Part shown: piece by piece, positions 1 to 7,529 of the stretch
How positions within the stretch are numbered: the first letter of the stretch is position 1
How the letters are laid out: each line of letters begins with the position of its first letter
Virus record (IMG/VR): IMGVR_UViG_3300011114_000021
Location: 1 to 35,647 of that record
Length of the DNA stretch: 35,647 nt
From: a virus
Strand: one strand, 5' to 3'
Program-made: the position numbers and the translations under genes
The notes under the pieces: generated by a model
What the model saw: only the letters and a program-made list of their open reading frames with translations
The model's database searches: none
What the model was told of the DNA's origin: nothing

Positions 1-158
1 CCACGGCGTCTCAAACCACGGCTCTGACAGCATCTCAAAGACGTTACGCTTAATCAGCATCACGCCCATGCCAATGGAGCCTACTTCCTCAATGCCGGTG
101 GATTCTGGCATGGTGTACACCAGCTCGCGCGTCCCATCAGGCTTGTAATTCTGTGCAG
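1..158. repeat. Left copy of 158-bp terminal redundancy
   Basis: Bases 1-158 match bases 35490-35647 in the same orientation, with one visible mismatch (A at 32, T at 35521). Joining the ends at this overlap restores one uninterrupted reading frame, so the contig is circular or circularly permuted with a unit length of about 35,489 bp. A true direct terminal repeat of T7-like length cannot be excluded, but it would cut a gene in two. Confidence 0.95.
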
Positions 159-471
159 TAGGTCCGGTAGGCATCCTGCGCCGTGCGCAGTTGGTGGCCA
201 CAATGTCCAGATCATGCTTTAGCAGCCTGCCGACCATGTCCTGCGGGAACGTCATATCCGAGTCAATAAACAAGATATGCGTGCAGCCCTCTGCCATCGC
301 GTCCAGCGCCAAGTCAGCACGCTGGTTTTGTATCAGCGTACCCTGCATGATCTTGAGTGATACAGCATCGGTTGTGCTGATAGTGTGATACGCCACCATG
401 TTCACCAGGCAATAGGTGAAATTGGTATGCACCATATCACGCGCTGGCGTGCAGACTGCTACATAGTTCAT
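1..471 (-). CDS. Glycosyltransferase-like protein, N-terminal 157 codons (crosses the contig joint)
   Basis: ATG at 471-469 opens a frame that runs off the left edge and continues at the right end of the window to a stop at 35304, giving about 218 residues in all. The start MNYVAVCTPARDMVHTNF and the motif HILFIDSDMTFP (D-x-D type, around residues 66-77) resemble GT-A fold glycosyltransferases of the GT2-like phage group, where the acidic pair binds a metal and nucleotide sugar. The start codon overlaps the stop of the upstream gene (ATGA), so it is probably translationally coupled. Its place between capsid and adaptor genes suggests virion or host-glycan modification, which is inference. Residue 147 is Met in this copy and Lys in the right-end copy. 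Confidence 0.75.
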   Translation of the reverse strand, partial: MNYVAVCTPARDMVHTNFTYCLVNMVAYHTISTTDAVSLKIMQGTLIQNQRADLALDAMAEGCTHILFIDSDMTFPQDMVGRLLKHDLDIVATNCARRRMPTGPTAQNYKPDGTRELVYTMPESTGIEEVGSIGMGVMLIKRNVFEMLSEPWFETPW

Positions 472-782
472 ACTTGTCCTGGTCGAGTTCTAAAGTATTG
501 GTTTTCGGGATCGTTGAGCCAGCGTTTCATGTACGCTTCATCCTCTAACTTGCCCTCTGCCTTGAGATTGAAGTAGACACTAAGTGGTATGGACGCCACG
601 CGGCTCCATTCGCCATACTTGTCGTGCTTCTCGCCCTGGTTATAGATGCTGCGGTTTTCTTCAATGATGGCCGTAACATCTTGACTTGTCTGTATTGTCG
701 CCTTGTCAGTTTCCTCGTCGTAGTGCCACGTCCGAGTAATTCCAAGGTCTGAATTTGTTTCAAATATTTTTGATTCGCTCAT
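468..782 (-). CDS. Conserved-type phage protein next to the capsid gene
   Basis: This encodes 104 residues, acidic and hydrophilic, with no membrane segment or signal peptide. I do not recognise a named domain. The ATG at 782 lies only a few bases after the U-tract of a strong terminator-like hairpin that follows the capsid gene, and no Shine-Dalgarno sequence is visible. There is no better internal start. Its stop overlaps the ATG of the glycosyltransferase-like gene (ATGA), so the two are probably co-translated. Position directly behind the capsid gene makes a head-associated or assembly role possible but unproven. Confidence 0.75.
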   Translation of the reverse strand: MSESKIFETNSDLGITRTWHYDEETDKATIQTSQDVTAIIEENRSIYNQGEKHDKYGEWSRVASIPLSVYFNLKAEGKLEDEAYMKRWLNDPENQYFRTRPGQV

Positions 783-784
783 TT

Positions 785-812
785 AAAAAAGGGACCAGGT
801 TTCCCTGATCCC
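785..812 (-). terminator. Rho-independent terminator after the capsid gene
   Basis: On the minus strand the stem GGGATCAGG pairs with CCTGGTCCC (one G-U pair) around a GAAA-type loop and is followed directly by six T residues. It lies 12 bases past the capsid stop codon. It would trim or attenuate the very abundant capsid transcript before the next gene. Confidence 0.85.
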
Positions 813-824
813 TTCCATGCTTGA

Positions 825-1787
825 TTACGAAGTAATCAGGTCAGCAGCCAGGCCGTGGGCATTCTCAGCCAAGACCTTGTGACCCCATTCAACGATCAAC
901 ATACGCTTCTCAGCATCGCCGGTCTTAGCCAGCTCAATCTGCTGGTAAGGACGCAGGGTAGTCATCTTTGCGTACTCAGGATCAATCACCCAGGCATCAC
1001 GCTCGCGCTGGAAGCGGTTAGGAACCACTTGCACCTGGCCAAAGTCGCTGACATAGATGTCAGCAGCGCCAATGATGGTTGCAGGACGATCACCACCGTT
1101 CAGGTTGTAACGTGCAGAAGCAATGCCAGAGAAGCCAGAAACGCGCTGCTTGTTAACGGGGCCAGTCATCAAGATTTTTGGAGTACCGCCAGAAGTCCAG
1201 ACTTGCTGGATGACGTTCTTCAAAATTGTCTCGGTGAAGGTACGCACGTTACCGTCAGTACGGGCGCTGTTTGGCAGCGTCGTGTACGAAGGATTCGCGC
1301 CGTTAGTCTGCATATCCACGTTGGTCTTGATAAACGCACCAAGCGAAGCAGTACCGCGTGCGGTGGTAGTGTTACCAGCGGCAGCAACTGCACCATTGAG
1401 CATGGAAAACTCTTGGTCACGCTTCAACTCAGAGCCGCGCTTGGCGATCTGATAAGCCAGTTCAGAACGGCGACCGGCCTTGTTAACCACTTCCTCAGTT
1501 GCGGACAGGACGATAGTCTTGCGCGAAATCTGAGCATAGTTTTGCAGACGCACAGTAGCAGTAACAGCGTCATAGGATGCAACATCGTCGCCCTCTAACT
1601 GCTTGTTGGCTGCGGCTGCTGCCAGGGTGTCGGTTTGCCACTCAAACAGAGAATTGCTGACCGACTCGCGGCCAATGTTGCTCATGTACGGTGTTTCTTC
1701 CGGTGCAATGTTGGTGATTACATTGCTCAAATCTTCACGGATACCCTTGGCATCAAAGGTGGTGAAGGTATTAGTTACGATTGCCAT
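825..1787 (-). CDS. Major capsid protein (SU10/DUF5309-like)
   Basis: The product has 320 residues, a normal length for an HK97-fold capsid protein. The N-terminal stretch (FDAKGIREDLSNVI, then APEETPYMSNIGR, then FEWQTDTLAAA and an EGDD motif near residues 66-69) matches what I recall of the SU10-type major capsid family (formerly DUF5309). It is the building block of the icosahedral head. The scaffold gene lies 7 bp upstream and the portal two genes further, the standard head-operon order. A strong terminator follows. The ATG at 1787 has only a weak GTGAG-type ribosome binding site. Confidence 0.9.
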   Translation of the reverse strand: MAIVTNTFTTFDAKGIREDLSNVITNIAPEETPYMSNIGRESVSNSLFEWQTDTLAAAAANKQLEGDDVASYDAVTATVRLQNYAQISRKTIVLSATEEVVNKAGRRSELAYQIAKRGSELKRDQEFSMLNGAVAAAGNTTTARGTASLGAFIKTNVDMQTNGANPSYTTLPNSARTDGNVRTFTETILKNVIQQVWTSGGTPKILMTGPVNKQRVSGFSGIASARYNLNGGDRPATIIGAADIYVSDFGQVQVVPNRFQRERDAWVIDPEYAKMTTLRPYQQIELAKTGDAEKRMLIVEWGHKVLAENAHGLAADLITS

Positions 1788-1794
1788 GATTTAC

Positions 1795-2781
1795 TCACTT
1801 CAATAAAAGTTCAATTGCAGAAGCCGCATCATTGATGCGACCAGTTTTTGCAAGACGCTGTTTTGCGCGAGTAGCTTCACTTGTTTGGGAGATACGACCT
1901 GCTGCACCTGGCTTGGCAGGACGTGGGCCATTGTTCGTCACCGGCTTGATGTTTTGCCTCTTGGCCATCATCTGCTCGTACAGTGCCGCCTTACGCAGCA
2001 CGTTAACGACGCGGTGGTCGAATATGTTCTTCAGTTCATCGGTGCTAAACCCAGCCTTCTGGCCAAAGTCAATGAGCAATTCCTTCTCTTTTTTCGCCTT
2101 GTTTGGGTCTTTCCAATCAGGCAAAACCTTCAGCAATTCCTCTTGCTGCTGCGCAAGAAAAGATTGCATCTGCTGAGCTTGCTCCTGCTGTGAAATTTCC
2201 GCTAGACGCTGCTTTTCAAATTGAATAGCCTGTGCCTTTGCTTGGTTTTCACGCATCACCTCTTTCTGCCGCACCCACTCGATGGGGTCCTCTTGGTAGA
2301 GGCGATCCCAATCAATATTAGGCTCTGCGGCTTGCTGAACCTGCGACTCCAATGCTCCTAACAACTGAGCGTACTGACTACGCTCGGCGCGAATGGTCTC
2401 TGCTTCCGACTCGACTTGGCGTCGAATTTCGGCAATTTGCTGAGTCTTTCGCGTGTAGTCCTGAGTCCGCGAATATCCCTTCTGAAGTTCGTCCAGGGTT
2501 ACAGTAACCTCAGTGCCGTCTACTTTGACGGTAAAGGTCTGATCCGGCTTTTCTTCCTCGGAATCTTCACTTTCCTCTAACTGTTCGCCATCCGTGACAT
2601 CATCGGCTGCGTCTGCATCTTCCGCTGATGTTTCGGCTGGCGCCGCCGACTCGCCTTCCAGCGAATCGTCAAACGTCTCCTCAATTGACTGTTCTCCCTC
2701 ATCGGGCAGCATTGCAGAGAGTGCCTGGGCCGCTTGGTCCAGATTCATGGGTCCCGCAGAACCCGTTTGTGCTTGTTGCAT
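1795..2781 (-). CDS. Capsid scaffolding protein
   Basis: The product has 328 residues. Residues 1-80 are extremely acidic (runs of E and D), the middle (about 115-235) is Gln/Glu-rich predicted coiled coil, and the C-terminus is basic and rich in K and R. This charge layout and the position immediately upstream of the capsid gene are typical of podovirus scaffolding proteins, which template procapsid assembly through a basic C-terminal capsid-binding helix and then leave. The ATG at 2781 has a GAGGA ribosome binding site. No protease gene is obvious nearby, so release rather than cleavage is the simpler model. Confidence 0.85.
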   Translation of the reverse strand: MQQAQTGSAGPMNLDQAAQALSAMLPDEGEQSIEETFDDSLEGESAAPAETSAEDADAADDVTDGEQLEESEDSEEEKPDQTFTVKVDGTEVTVTLDELQKGYSRTQDYTRKTQQIAEIRRQVESEAETIRAERSQYAQLLGALESQVQQAAEPNIDWDRLYQEDPIEWVRQKEVMRENQAKAQAIQFEKQRLAEISQQEQAQQMQSFLAQQQEELLKVLPDWKDPNKAKKEKELLIDFGQKAGFSTDELKNIFDHRVVNVLRKAALYEQMMAKRQNIKPVTNNGPRPAKPGAAGRISQTSEATRAKQRLAKTGRINDAASAIELLLK

Positions 2782-2790
2782 AAATGTCCT

Positions 2791-3045
2791 CTACTTATTC
2801 GCACGCTCGATAGCGCGTTGCGCCACCTTTGCGTTGTCAACAATCTTTTGCAATTCGATCTTTAGGTTATCGATTGCCTTTAGCATGGACCAGGCGATCT
2901 CTCGCTTGGCTGACTCCTCTGGTTTCGTTGACCGAAAGTACCAGAGCTGGTCGTTTTCCATTTTGTTGATTGCCATGTTGAAGGTTTCATCCTCCAGCAA
3001 CTGGCTTGCCTTTCGGCCCTTGCGTACAAGTTCTTCATTTTCCAT
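2791..3045 (-). CDS. Small hypothetical head-operon protein
   Basis: This encodes 84 residues, strongly charged and predicted largely helical, with no cysteine cluster or membrane segment. The ATG follows the portal stop codon with no gap (TAA then ATG), and the scaffold gene starts 9 bp downstream. A small helical gene between portal and scaffold is common in podovirus-type head operons. I do not recognise the family. A role as an assembly accessory factor is inference from position. Confidence 0.75.
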   Translation of the reverse strand: MENEELVRKGRKASQLLEDETFNMAINKMENDQLWYFRSTKPEESAKREIAWSMLKAIDNLKIELQKIVDNAKVAQRAIERANK

Positions 3046-5205
3046 TTATGCCATTCCGTATTGGTTGATGGGCGCAGCCGCTGACATCTGGCTCTGTGCC
3101 AGGGTAGTCTGCTGCTGCATTGCTTCTCGGTTGAGATTTTGCTGTGCTTCAATCTCAGCCGTAGAAATCTGTGCGTTGTACTTTAACTCAAGTTCGTATT
3201 TCTTTAAGTACAACTCTTGCGCCAAGGCATCACGCCGGTAATCGTCATCGCGGATCATCTGCTGGTGCTTGAGTTCCAGTTCTGCCGCCTTCTTCTGAAT
3301 ATCGGCCTCAATAGACTTGGCCTGCACCTGCGCCAGCACCTCCTCTGGAGTAGGTTTAGGTGCTGCTGGGGCTGGCGGCTGGTAGTCGGCAGGCACATCA
3401 TTGAAGTATTGCGAGGCGTCCTTAAACCCAGATAGCTGCACGATCTGGCGCAGGGTATGGGAATACTGAGACGGGGTCACCAGCGGGTTCTGTGGCCCCA
3501 ACTGAGTCAAAGCCTCCTGTTGCTTACCTAAGATCATCATCAGAGCCTGGATGCGCTCGTTGGTGTCGCCGTTACCCAAGCCGATATTGATGTGGACATC
3601 CATAGCGGTATTCCATGCACGCGGGTCCATCTGCACAAACTCGTTACGCAAACGAATCATGCGCGGCTTGTCCTGGTGCGTCACCAGCAAAAACAATATG
3701 CCCTTAAACAGTTTCTTCATGCCCTCGGCCATCAGGCGTGCCGTCAGCTCAATGCGACCCTGGCTTGCGCTGATGGTGGCCGCTACCGCTGCCTTGGTGC
3801 TCGACTGCAAGGCATCGGCATCCAATCCCATCGCGGCCTTGCTCATGCCGGTGCGATCCTCTTTGATCTGGTCGATGTAGTCCAGCATTGGGAATGCCGC
3901 CTGGCCAACAAATGGATTGCTAAACGGCTGCACCATTCCAGGCTGGCGCATACGGATAACGGCGCCGGTCTCGTTGTTGAGTACGTCGTCCATATTGACC
4001 ATGCCCTCAACCACCGCAGTGCGCGGGTGGATGCTTTGAGCCAGAGAGTCCAGCGTATTGCGCAAAATCTCCGACTTGATCTCCTGAATGTCGTGTGTAA
4101 TGTCAAAAATAGACATCGCCTCCAGGGGGCTGGTATGAGGCTCTGGGTCGCAGGGGAAGTCAACAAACGGAATATAGGACGCTGGCAGGTTGCGCACTAC
4201 CTTGTATCCAGAGCCAATGCAGCAAATCTTGCGCAGCTCTGCAATGCCATCGCCATCGTAGTCAATGCGCGAGTACGCCTCAATGTAGAGCACGCGCTGC
4301 TGCATCGGGTTAGCGCTGTCGTTCATGCCAAACGTAGTAGACAGGGGCTGGCGTGCCAGGTACTCCTCATTGCTGTCCAAATCTGTAGACGTGATGTTGT
4401 CGCGCACCTCGTCCTCGTCGTAGCCCATCGCCACCAGCTCCTCGACTGTGGCCATCTTGCGGTGGGCAATGATGCCAGCCTCATCGAATGACCTAGCACG
4501 CCGGTCAAGCAGCAATTCCTCTGGCGGCACTGCCATGATCTTGATGCGGCCATCCTTTATCACGCGCTTAATCTGCACGTCGTGCAGCATGGGCTGCTGC
4601 ATAGGTCCAGGTTGACCAGTCATTGGATCAATATTTTGAATTCCTGGTTGCATTGGGTCAGGGTAAGAGACGACAATCTTGACCTCGGCATCTTCTTGCG
4701 CAAGTATCTGCAATGTCTGGTCATCTAAGCCAGAATATTCCTCAATGCGGACAGACTCTGTCTCCTCCCACCAATACTTAGCAATTCCGCACTTACGCAC
4801 CAGGCTATCTTTGAAGATGGCGTAGGTGGTCATAAAACCATTGTTGTCATTGTTGAAAACAAAGTTTGCGTAGTCGGTGGCTTGTTTGTCAAAGCCAACA
4901 TCCTCTGGACCTTGTGGCAAATACTCCACTACGTTCTCGCTAGAGAAAAACACCCGCATCAGGCTGGGCATCATGGACGATACAGTGTCCCGCACCTCCA
5001 TCGCCACCACCTGTGACCGGCCATCTTCCTCATTGCCAAATGGGTCGCCCCGGTAATACTCCGTACCCTTGGCGCGAATAGGCGATAAATCGGAATCAAT
5101 ATAGCTGACGGCGTCAGTCAGGTCCTGGCCAATGATTGCCTCCAGCTCATCATCATCCATCGGCTCCATCGCCGACACATCGGTGGTTATCTCTAGGTCT
5201 TTCAT
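3046..5205 (-). CDS. Portal protein (podovirus/SU10-like)
   Basis: The product has 719 residues, a usual length for a P22- or SU10-type portal. The N-terminal half shows the expected layout: an acidic start, then MMPSLMRVFFSSENVVEY near residues 78-95, the YANFVF...NGFMTTYAIFKDSLVRKCGIAKYWW region, and a stem and wing domain. A long Gln-rich helical C-terminus follows (about 600-719), like a barrel or crown extension. The dodecameric portal forms the DNA entry vertex, docks the terminase and later carries the tail adaptors. It overlaps the upstream methyltransferase by ATGA and abuts the downstream small gene. Confidence 0.88.
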   Translation of the reverse strand: MKDLEITTDVSAMEPMDDDELEAIIGQDLTDAVSYIDSDLSPIRAKGTEYYRGDPFGNEEDGRSQVVAMEVRDTVSSMMPSLMRVFFSSENVVEYLPQGPEDVGFDKQATDYANFVFNNDNNGFMTTYAIFKDSLVRKCGIAKYWWEETESVRIEEYSGLDDQTLQILAQEDAEVKIVVSYPDPMQPGIQNIDPMTGQPGPMQQPMLHDVQIKRVIKDGRIKIMAVPPEELLLDRRARSFDEAGIIAHRKMATVEELVAMGYDEDEVRDNITSTDLDSNEEYLARQPLSTTFGMNDSANPMQQRVLYIEAYSRIDYDGDGIAELRKICCIGSGYKVVRNLPASYIPFVDFPCDPEPHTSPLEAMSIFDITHDIQEIKSEILRNTLDSLAQSIHPRTAVVEGMVNMDDVLNNETGAVIRMRQPGMVQPFSNPFVGQAAFPMLDYIDQIKEDRTGMSKAAMGLDADALQSSTKAAVAATISASQGRIELTARLMAEGMKKLFKGILFLLVTHQDKPRMIRLRNEFVQMDPRAWNTAMDVHINIGLGNGDTNERIQALMMILGKQQEALTQLGPQNPLVTPSQYSHTLRQIVQLSGFKDASQYFNDVPADYQPPAPAAPKPTPEEVLAQVQAKSIEADIQKKAAELELKHQQMIRDDDYRRDALAQELYLKKYELELKYNAQISTAEIEAQQNLNREAMQQQTTLAQSQMSAAAPINQYGMA

Positions 5206-5738
5206 ACGGGTATCTTTCGTAAAACGACGTACATGGAGTCAACCGCACGCGGCGTGCGCAATAACTCGTCTTGCTCTAATTCTAGGCTTTCGCCGTACTT
5301 TGACAGCCTGTACTCTAGGTGTTTCATCTCAAACCGGAAATCCTTCCAGTCCAAGTACCAGTGCCAGGCACAGTAATACACCCACGAATTCTCGTTAAAC
5401 GCACGCACATGGGTAGGGTCCTGCCACGCGCCAAGGGATAAGTCATACGGGACGTGGATGTGCATCTCGCCGCCAACGTCCAGTAAATCCAAGCAGTTCC
5501 TCATGCACTTGACCAGGTCGGGAACGTGCTCCAGAACGTCTTGCGCGAGTATCTTGGTGAATATCCCAGGCTCTACTGTGATCTCACCAGCGTGCGTCTG
5601 TATCTTCTGACCCCACTCAATGGTGCAAATATCACCATGCCAGTCTGGGTTCTTGTTCTCGTTAATGTCCATATTGACGCAGTCATCGCGCCAATCACGG
5701 CCCGATCCCAAGTTAAGAGTTAAACCACTGCGCTGCAT
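5202..5738 (-). CDS. SAM-dependent methyltransferase-like protein
   Basis: The product has 178 residues, the size of a minimal class I methyltransferase domain. LTLNLGSGRDWRDDCVNMDI (residues 6-25) looks like motif I plus the acidic end of strand 2, and ILAQDVLEHVPD followed by LLDVGGEMHIHVPY matches the later motifs of small-molecule or sugar methyltransferases. No DNA-methyltransferase NPPY or PCQ motif is present. It overlaps a glycosyltransferase-like gene by 26 bp and the portal by ATGA. The pair could decorate a glycan on the virion or host envelope. The substrate is unknown. Confidence 0.78.
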   Translation of the reverse strand: MQRSGLTLNLGSGRDWRDDCVNMDINENKNPDWHGDICTIEWGQKIQTHAGEITVEPGIFTKILAQDVLEHVPDLVKCMRNCLDLLDVGGEMHIHVPYDLSLGAWQDPTHVRAFNENSWVYYCAWHWYLDWKDFRFEMKHLEYRLSKYGESLELEQDELLRTPRAVDSMYVVLRKIPV

Positions 5739-6405
5739 ATTCGGGTCTGTTTTTAAGTAACCAGGGTATGGCCTGGTTCGTCAACTTCTCGGCATTTGTG
5801 CCAACTGTCTGGCTGCCAACGTGATGCACATAGCTGGTAGAGACGTAATGCTCAAAGCCTTTTGCATTCAAGTCCATGCAGTTAACGTCATCGGAGTACC
5901 AGTTCAGCGGTGGGAAATTGGCCTCTTTGAAGGTATCCCCATGTATCCACGCGAATATCGGACTAATTACTTCTGCTTGCCTGATCTTGGACTCATACTT
6001 AAACCTGCACATATCAATCGTCTCGCCATCAGGATTAAACCGAATGTTCTGCGCCTGGCGTGCCGCATCAGTCCTGGATGCAACCCAGCCAACGGGTAAA
6101 TCCATATCGCGCAATATGTCAACGTCCTCCATCAGCAGCTTGTAGCTGGTTGGAGTCAATACGATATCGTCATTGGCCACCACCACGGACTCAAAGTCCT
6201 CAAGTGCGCGGTTAATGATTGCGTTGTAGTCGTTTCCAAAGTTCGTAGGTTGCGCAAACACCTTAACGTCGGCATTGAAGTGCTCGATCACGGACTCGGG
6301 GCCGCGTAGGTAAATAGGTATCTCGGGACAGTATTGCTTAATGGATTCGAGCAAAACGCCCAGCCCCTTGCCGTGTACTGTGGATATGACAATAGGGCTA
6401 ATCAC
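5713..6405 (-). CDS. Glycosyltransferase-like protein (GT-A fold type)
   Basis: The product has 230 residues. Residues about 1-80 show alternating strands and helices ending in VVVANDDIVLTP, which resembles the DXD region of GT-A glycosyltransferases, with a later WYSDDVNCMDLNAKGF segment carrying more acidic residues. The GTG start at 6405 overlaps the upstream stop (GTGA) and has GAGG about 11 bases upstream. The 3-prime end overlaps the methyltransferase gene. The function is probably transfer of a sugar to a virion protein or envelope glycan. Family and substrate cannot be fixed from sequence alone. Confidence 0.7.
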   Translation of the reverse strand: MISPIVISTVHGKGLGVLLESIKQYCPEIPIYLRGPESVIEHFNADVKVFAQPTNFGNDYNAIINRALEDFESVVVANDDIVLTPTSYKLLMEDVDILRDMDLPVGWVASRTDAARQAQNIRFNPDGETIDMCRFKYESKIRQAEVISPIFAWIHGDTFKEANFPPLNWYSDDVNCMDLNAKGFEHYVSTSYVHHVGSQTVGTNAEKLTNQAIPWLLKNRPEYAAQWFNS

Positions 6406-6692
6406 TTTGACTTGTTCCTCGCCGATATCGCTTTAGCCTTGGCCTTGGCGTCAGCCTTGGAGCTTGCGCCCCAGGCCTTCAGACTCAGCAATAACCTGGT
6501 GGGCTTGCCGTCCTTGTACTCTGGGCCGTCATTACCCGCCATACGCGCAAGAAAGCTCGCGCGCCTGGGGTTGTCTCCAGACTTAACAGGCGGCTTCAAG
6601 TTCATGCCCTCTGCCTTGGCGCTTGCACGCCCCTTGGCATTCAACCCGCCAGCAGGGTTCTTACCCTCTTTGCGCTGCCAGGCTGCACTCAT
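6402..6692 (-). CDS. Small basic phage protein (DUF6321-like)
   Basis: The product has 96 residues and is rich in K, A and G. The start MSAAWQRKEGKNPAGGLN, then KGRASAKAEG and a GKPTRLLLSLKAWG stretch, match what I recall of phage family DUF6321, whose function is unknown. The ATG overlaps the upstream stop (ATGA) and the stop overlaps the downstream GTG. Clustering with two other small basic proteins between terminase and portal suggests a packaging or virion DNA role, which is inference. Confidence 0.78.
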   Translation of the reverse strand: MSAAWQRKEGKNPAGGLNAKGRASAKAEGMNLKPPVKSGDNPRRASFLARMAGNDGPEYKDGKPTRLLLSLKAWGASSKADAKAKAKAISARNKSK

Positions 6693-6844
6693 TTTTTCTT
6701 CACCGGCTTTGCCGTCTTAGCCGCCTGCTTGAAGTCGGCAGCGCTGGGCGCCGCCTTGCTACCAGGCTTGTTCATCTTCTCGCCAGAGCCAGCCGCGATA
6801 CGTTTTTTCTTGGCTGCAATGTTGGCATAGAGTCCAGGCTTCAT
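6689..6844 (-). CDS. 51-residue basic phage protein
   Basis: ATG at 6844-6842 gives MKPGLYANIAAKKKRIAAGS and ends in KPVKKK with a stop at 6689. It is strongly basic (many Lys) with a GEKMNKPGSKAAP segment. It overlaps both neighbours by ATGA, which strongly supports its being a translated gene despite its size. I recall similar short MKPGLYANI...GSGEKM proteins in many phage packaging modules. No function is established. Binding to nucleic acid is possible from charge alone. Confidence 0.8.
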   Translation of the reverse strand: MKPGLYANIAAKKKRIAAGSGEKMNKPGSKAAPSAADFKQAAKTAKPVKKK

Positions 6845-7329
6845 TCCTCAACCCCGCCTTCCAGTTGCGTATCCACTGGCTCCTCGTTGTCTTTGCTTCC
6901 GTCATTAGGGCCACCGACAACCCACGCATCGCACGTTCTGCTGGCCGCGCACTTGAAATCAAATATCTCGCAGTAACCCAAGTCAGCCAGGGCAATAGTC
7001 CCCCACGGGTCTGCCTCAGTACCGATACCCTTGGCGATGCACTCTTTAATGGAATCCTGCACATTGAACGCTGCGCAGTTACCGCACAGGCTCTGCTTGG
7101 CGTCTTGGATGCTCACGCTCCAGGTATTAGCCTTCTTCTTCCAGTAATCGGTATTTGGCAGCGCGGGATTCTCAGGGCCATACGCCGCAGTAGTAATCGC
7201 CTTGGCGCGGTTCTTTAGATTAAGCGTAATGTCCTGCGTTGGCAGCGGGCACTTGGTGCTGGTCTTACTCATCATCTGGTTCATCGCGCCCTGGTAACGC
7301 GCAGGCACGTCGCGCATACTGGTGGCCAT
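6841..7329 (-). CDS. Four-cysteine phage protein (possible iron-sulfur or zinc site)
   Basis: The product has 162 residues. The C-terminal half holds CGNCAAF, a Cys near ECIAKG, then GYCEIFDFKCAASRTCDAW, a dense set of cysteines with conserved aromatic spacing. This resembles HiPIP-like or zinc-knuckle phage proteins that I recall beside terminase genes. The last 25 residues are acidic and probably disordered. The ATG shares one base with the upstream stop (TAATG) and the stop overlaps the downstream ATG. The metal and function are unknown. Confidence 0.75.
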   Translation of the reverse strand: MATSMRDVPARYQGAMNQMMSKTSTKCPLPTQDITLNLKNRAKAITTAAYGPENPALPNTDYWKKKANTWSVSIQDAKQSLCGNCAAFNVQDSIKECIAKGIGTEADPWGTIALADLGYCEIFDFKCAASRTCDAWVVGGPNDGSKDNEEPVDTQLEGGVEE

Positions 7330-7499
7330 TACATCTTCCCTTTCATGGCTTTAGGCTTGACCTTGGCCTCGGAGAGCGCAATCGCAATCGCCTGCTTAGG
7401 GTTCTTCACTACCTTACCGCCTGGTCCAGAGTGCAGCTTTCCAGTTTTGTACTCGTGCATCACCTTGCCAACTTTCTTCTGTGCCTTGGTCATCTTCAT
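7329..7499 (-). CDS. Small basic protein (DUF6496-like)
   Basis: Starting at ATG 7499, which has AGGAG seven bases upstream, the product is 56 residues: MKMTKAQKKVGKVMHEYK, then GKLHSGPGGKVVKNPKQAIA and a lysine-rich end. The GKVMHE...GKLHSG...VKNPKQAIAIALSEA pattern matches what I recall of DUF6496, a small family common in phages and some bacteria. A longer upstream start is possible but has no ribosome binding site. It lies 30 bp after terL. Confidence 0.8.
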   Translation of the reverse strand: MKMTKAQKKVGKVMHEYKTGKLHSGPGGKVVKNPKQAIAIALSEAKVKPKAMKGKM

Positions 7500-7529
7500 G
7501 GTTTCACTCCTAGAAATTAAGTACGCCAA

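Noticed and set aside
855-1598. 247-codon open frame on the plus strand
   Set aside because: It is fully antisense to the well-supported capsid gene, is Leu/His-rich and has no ribosome binding site.
3592-4491. 299-codon open frame on the plus strand
   Set aside because: It is fully antisense to the portal gene, and its His/Arg/Val composition is that of a reverse-strand shadow.
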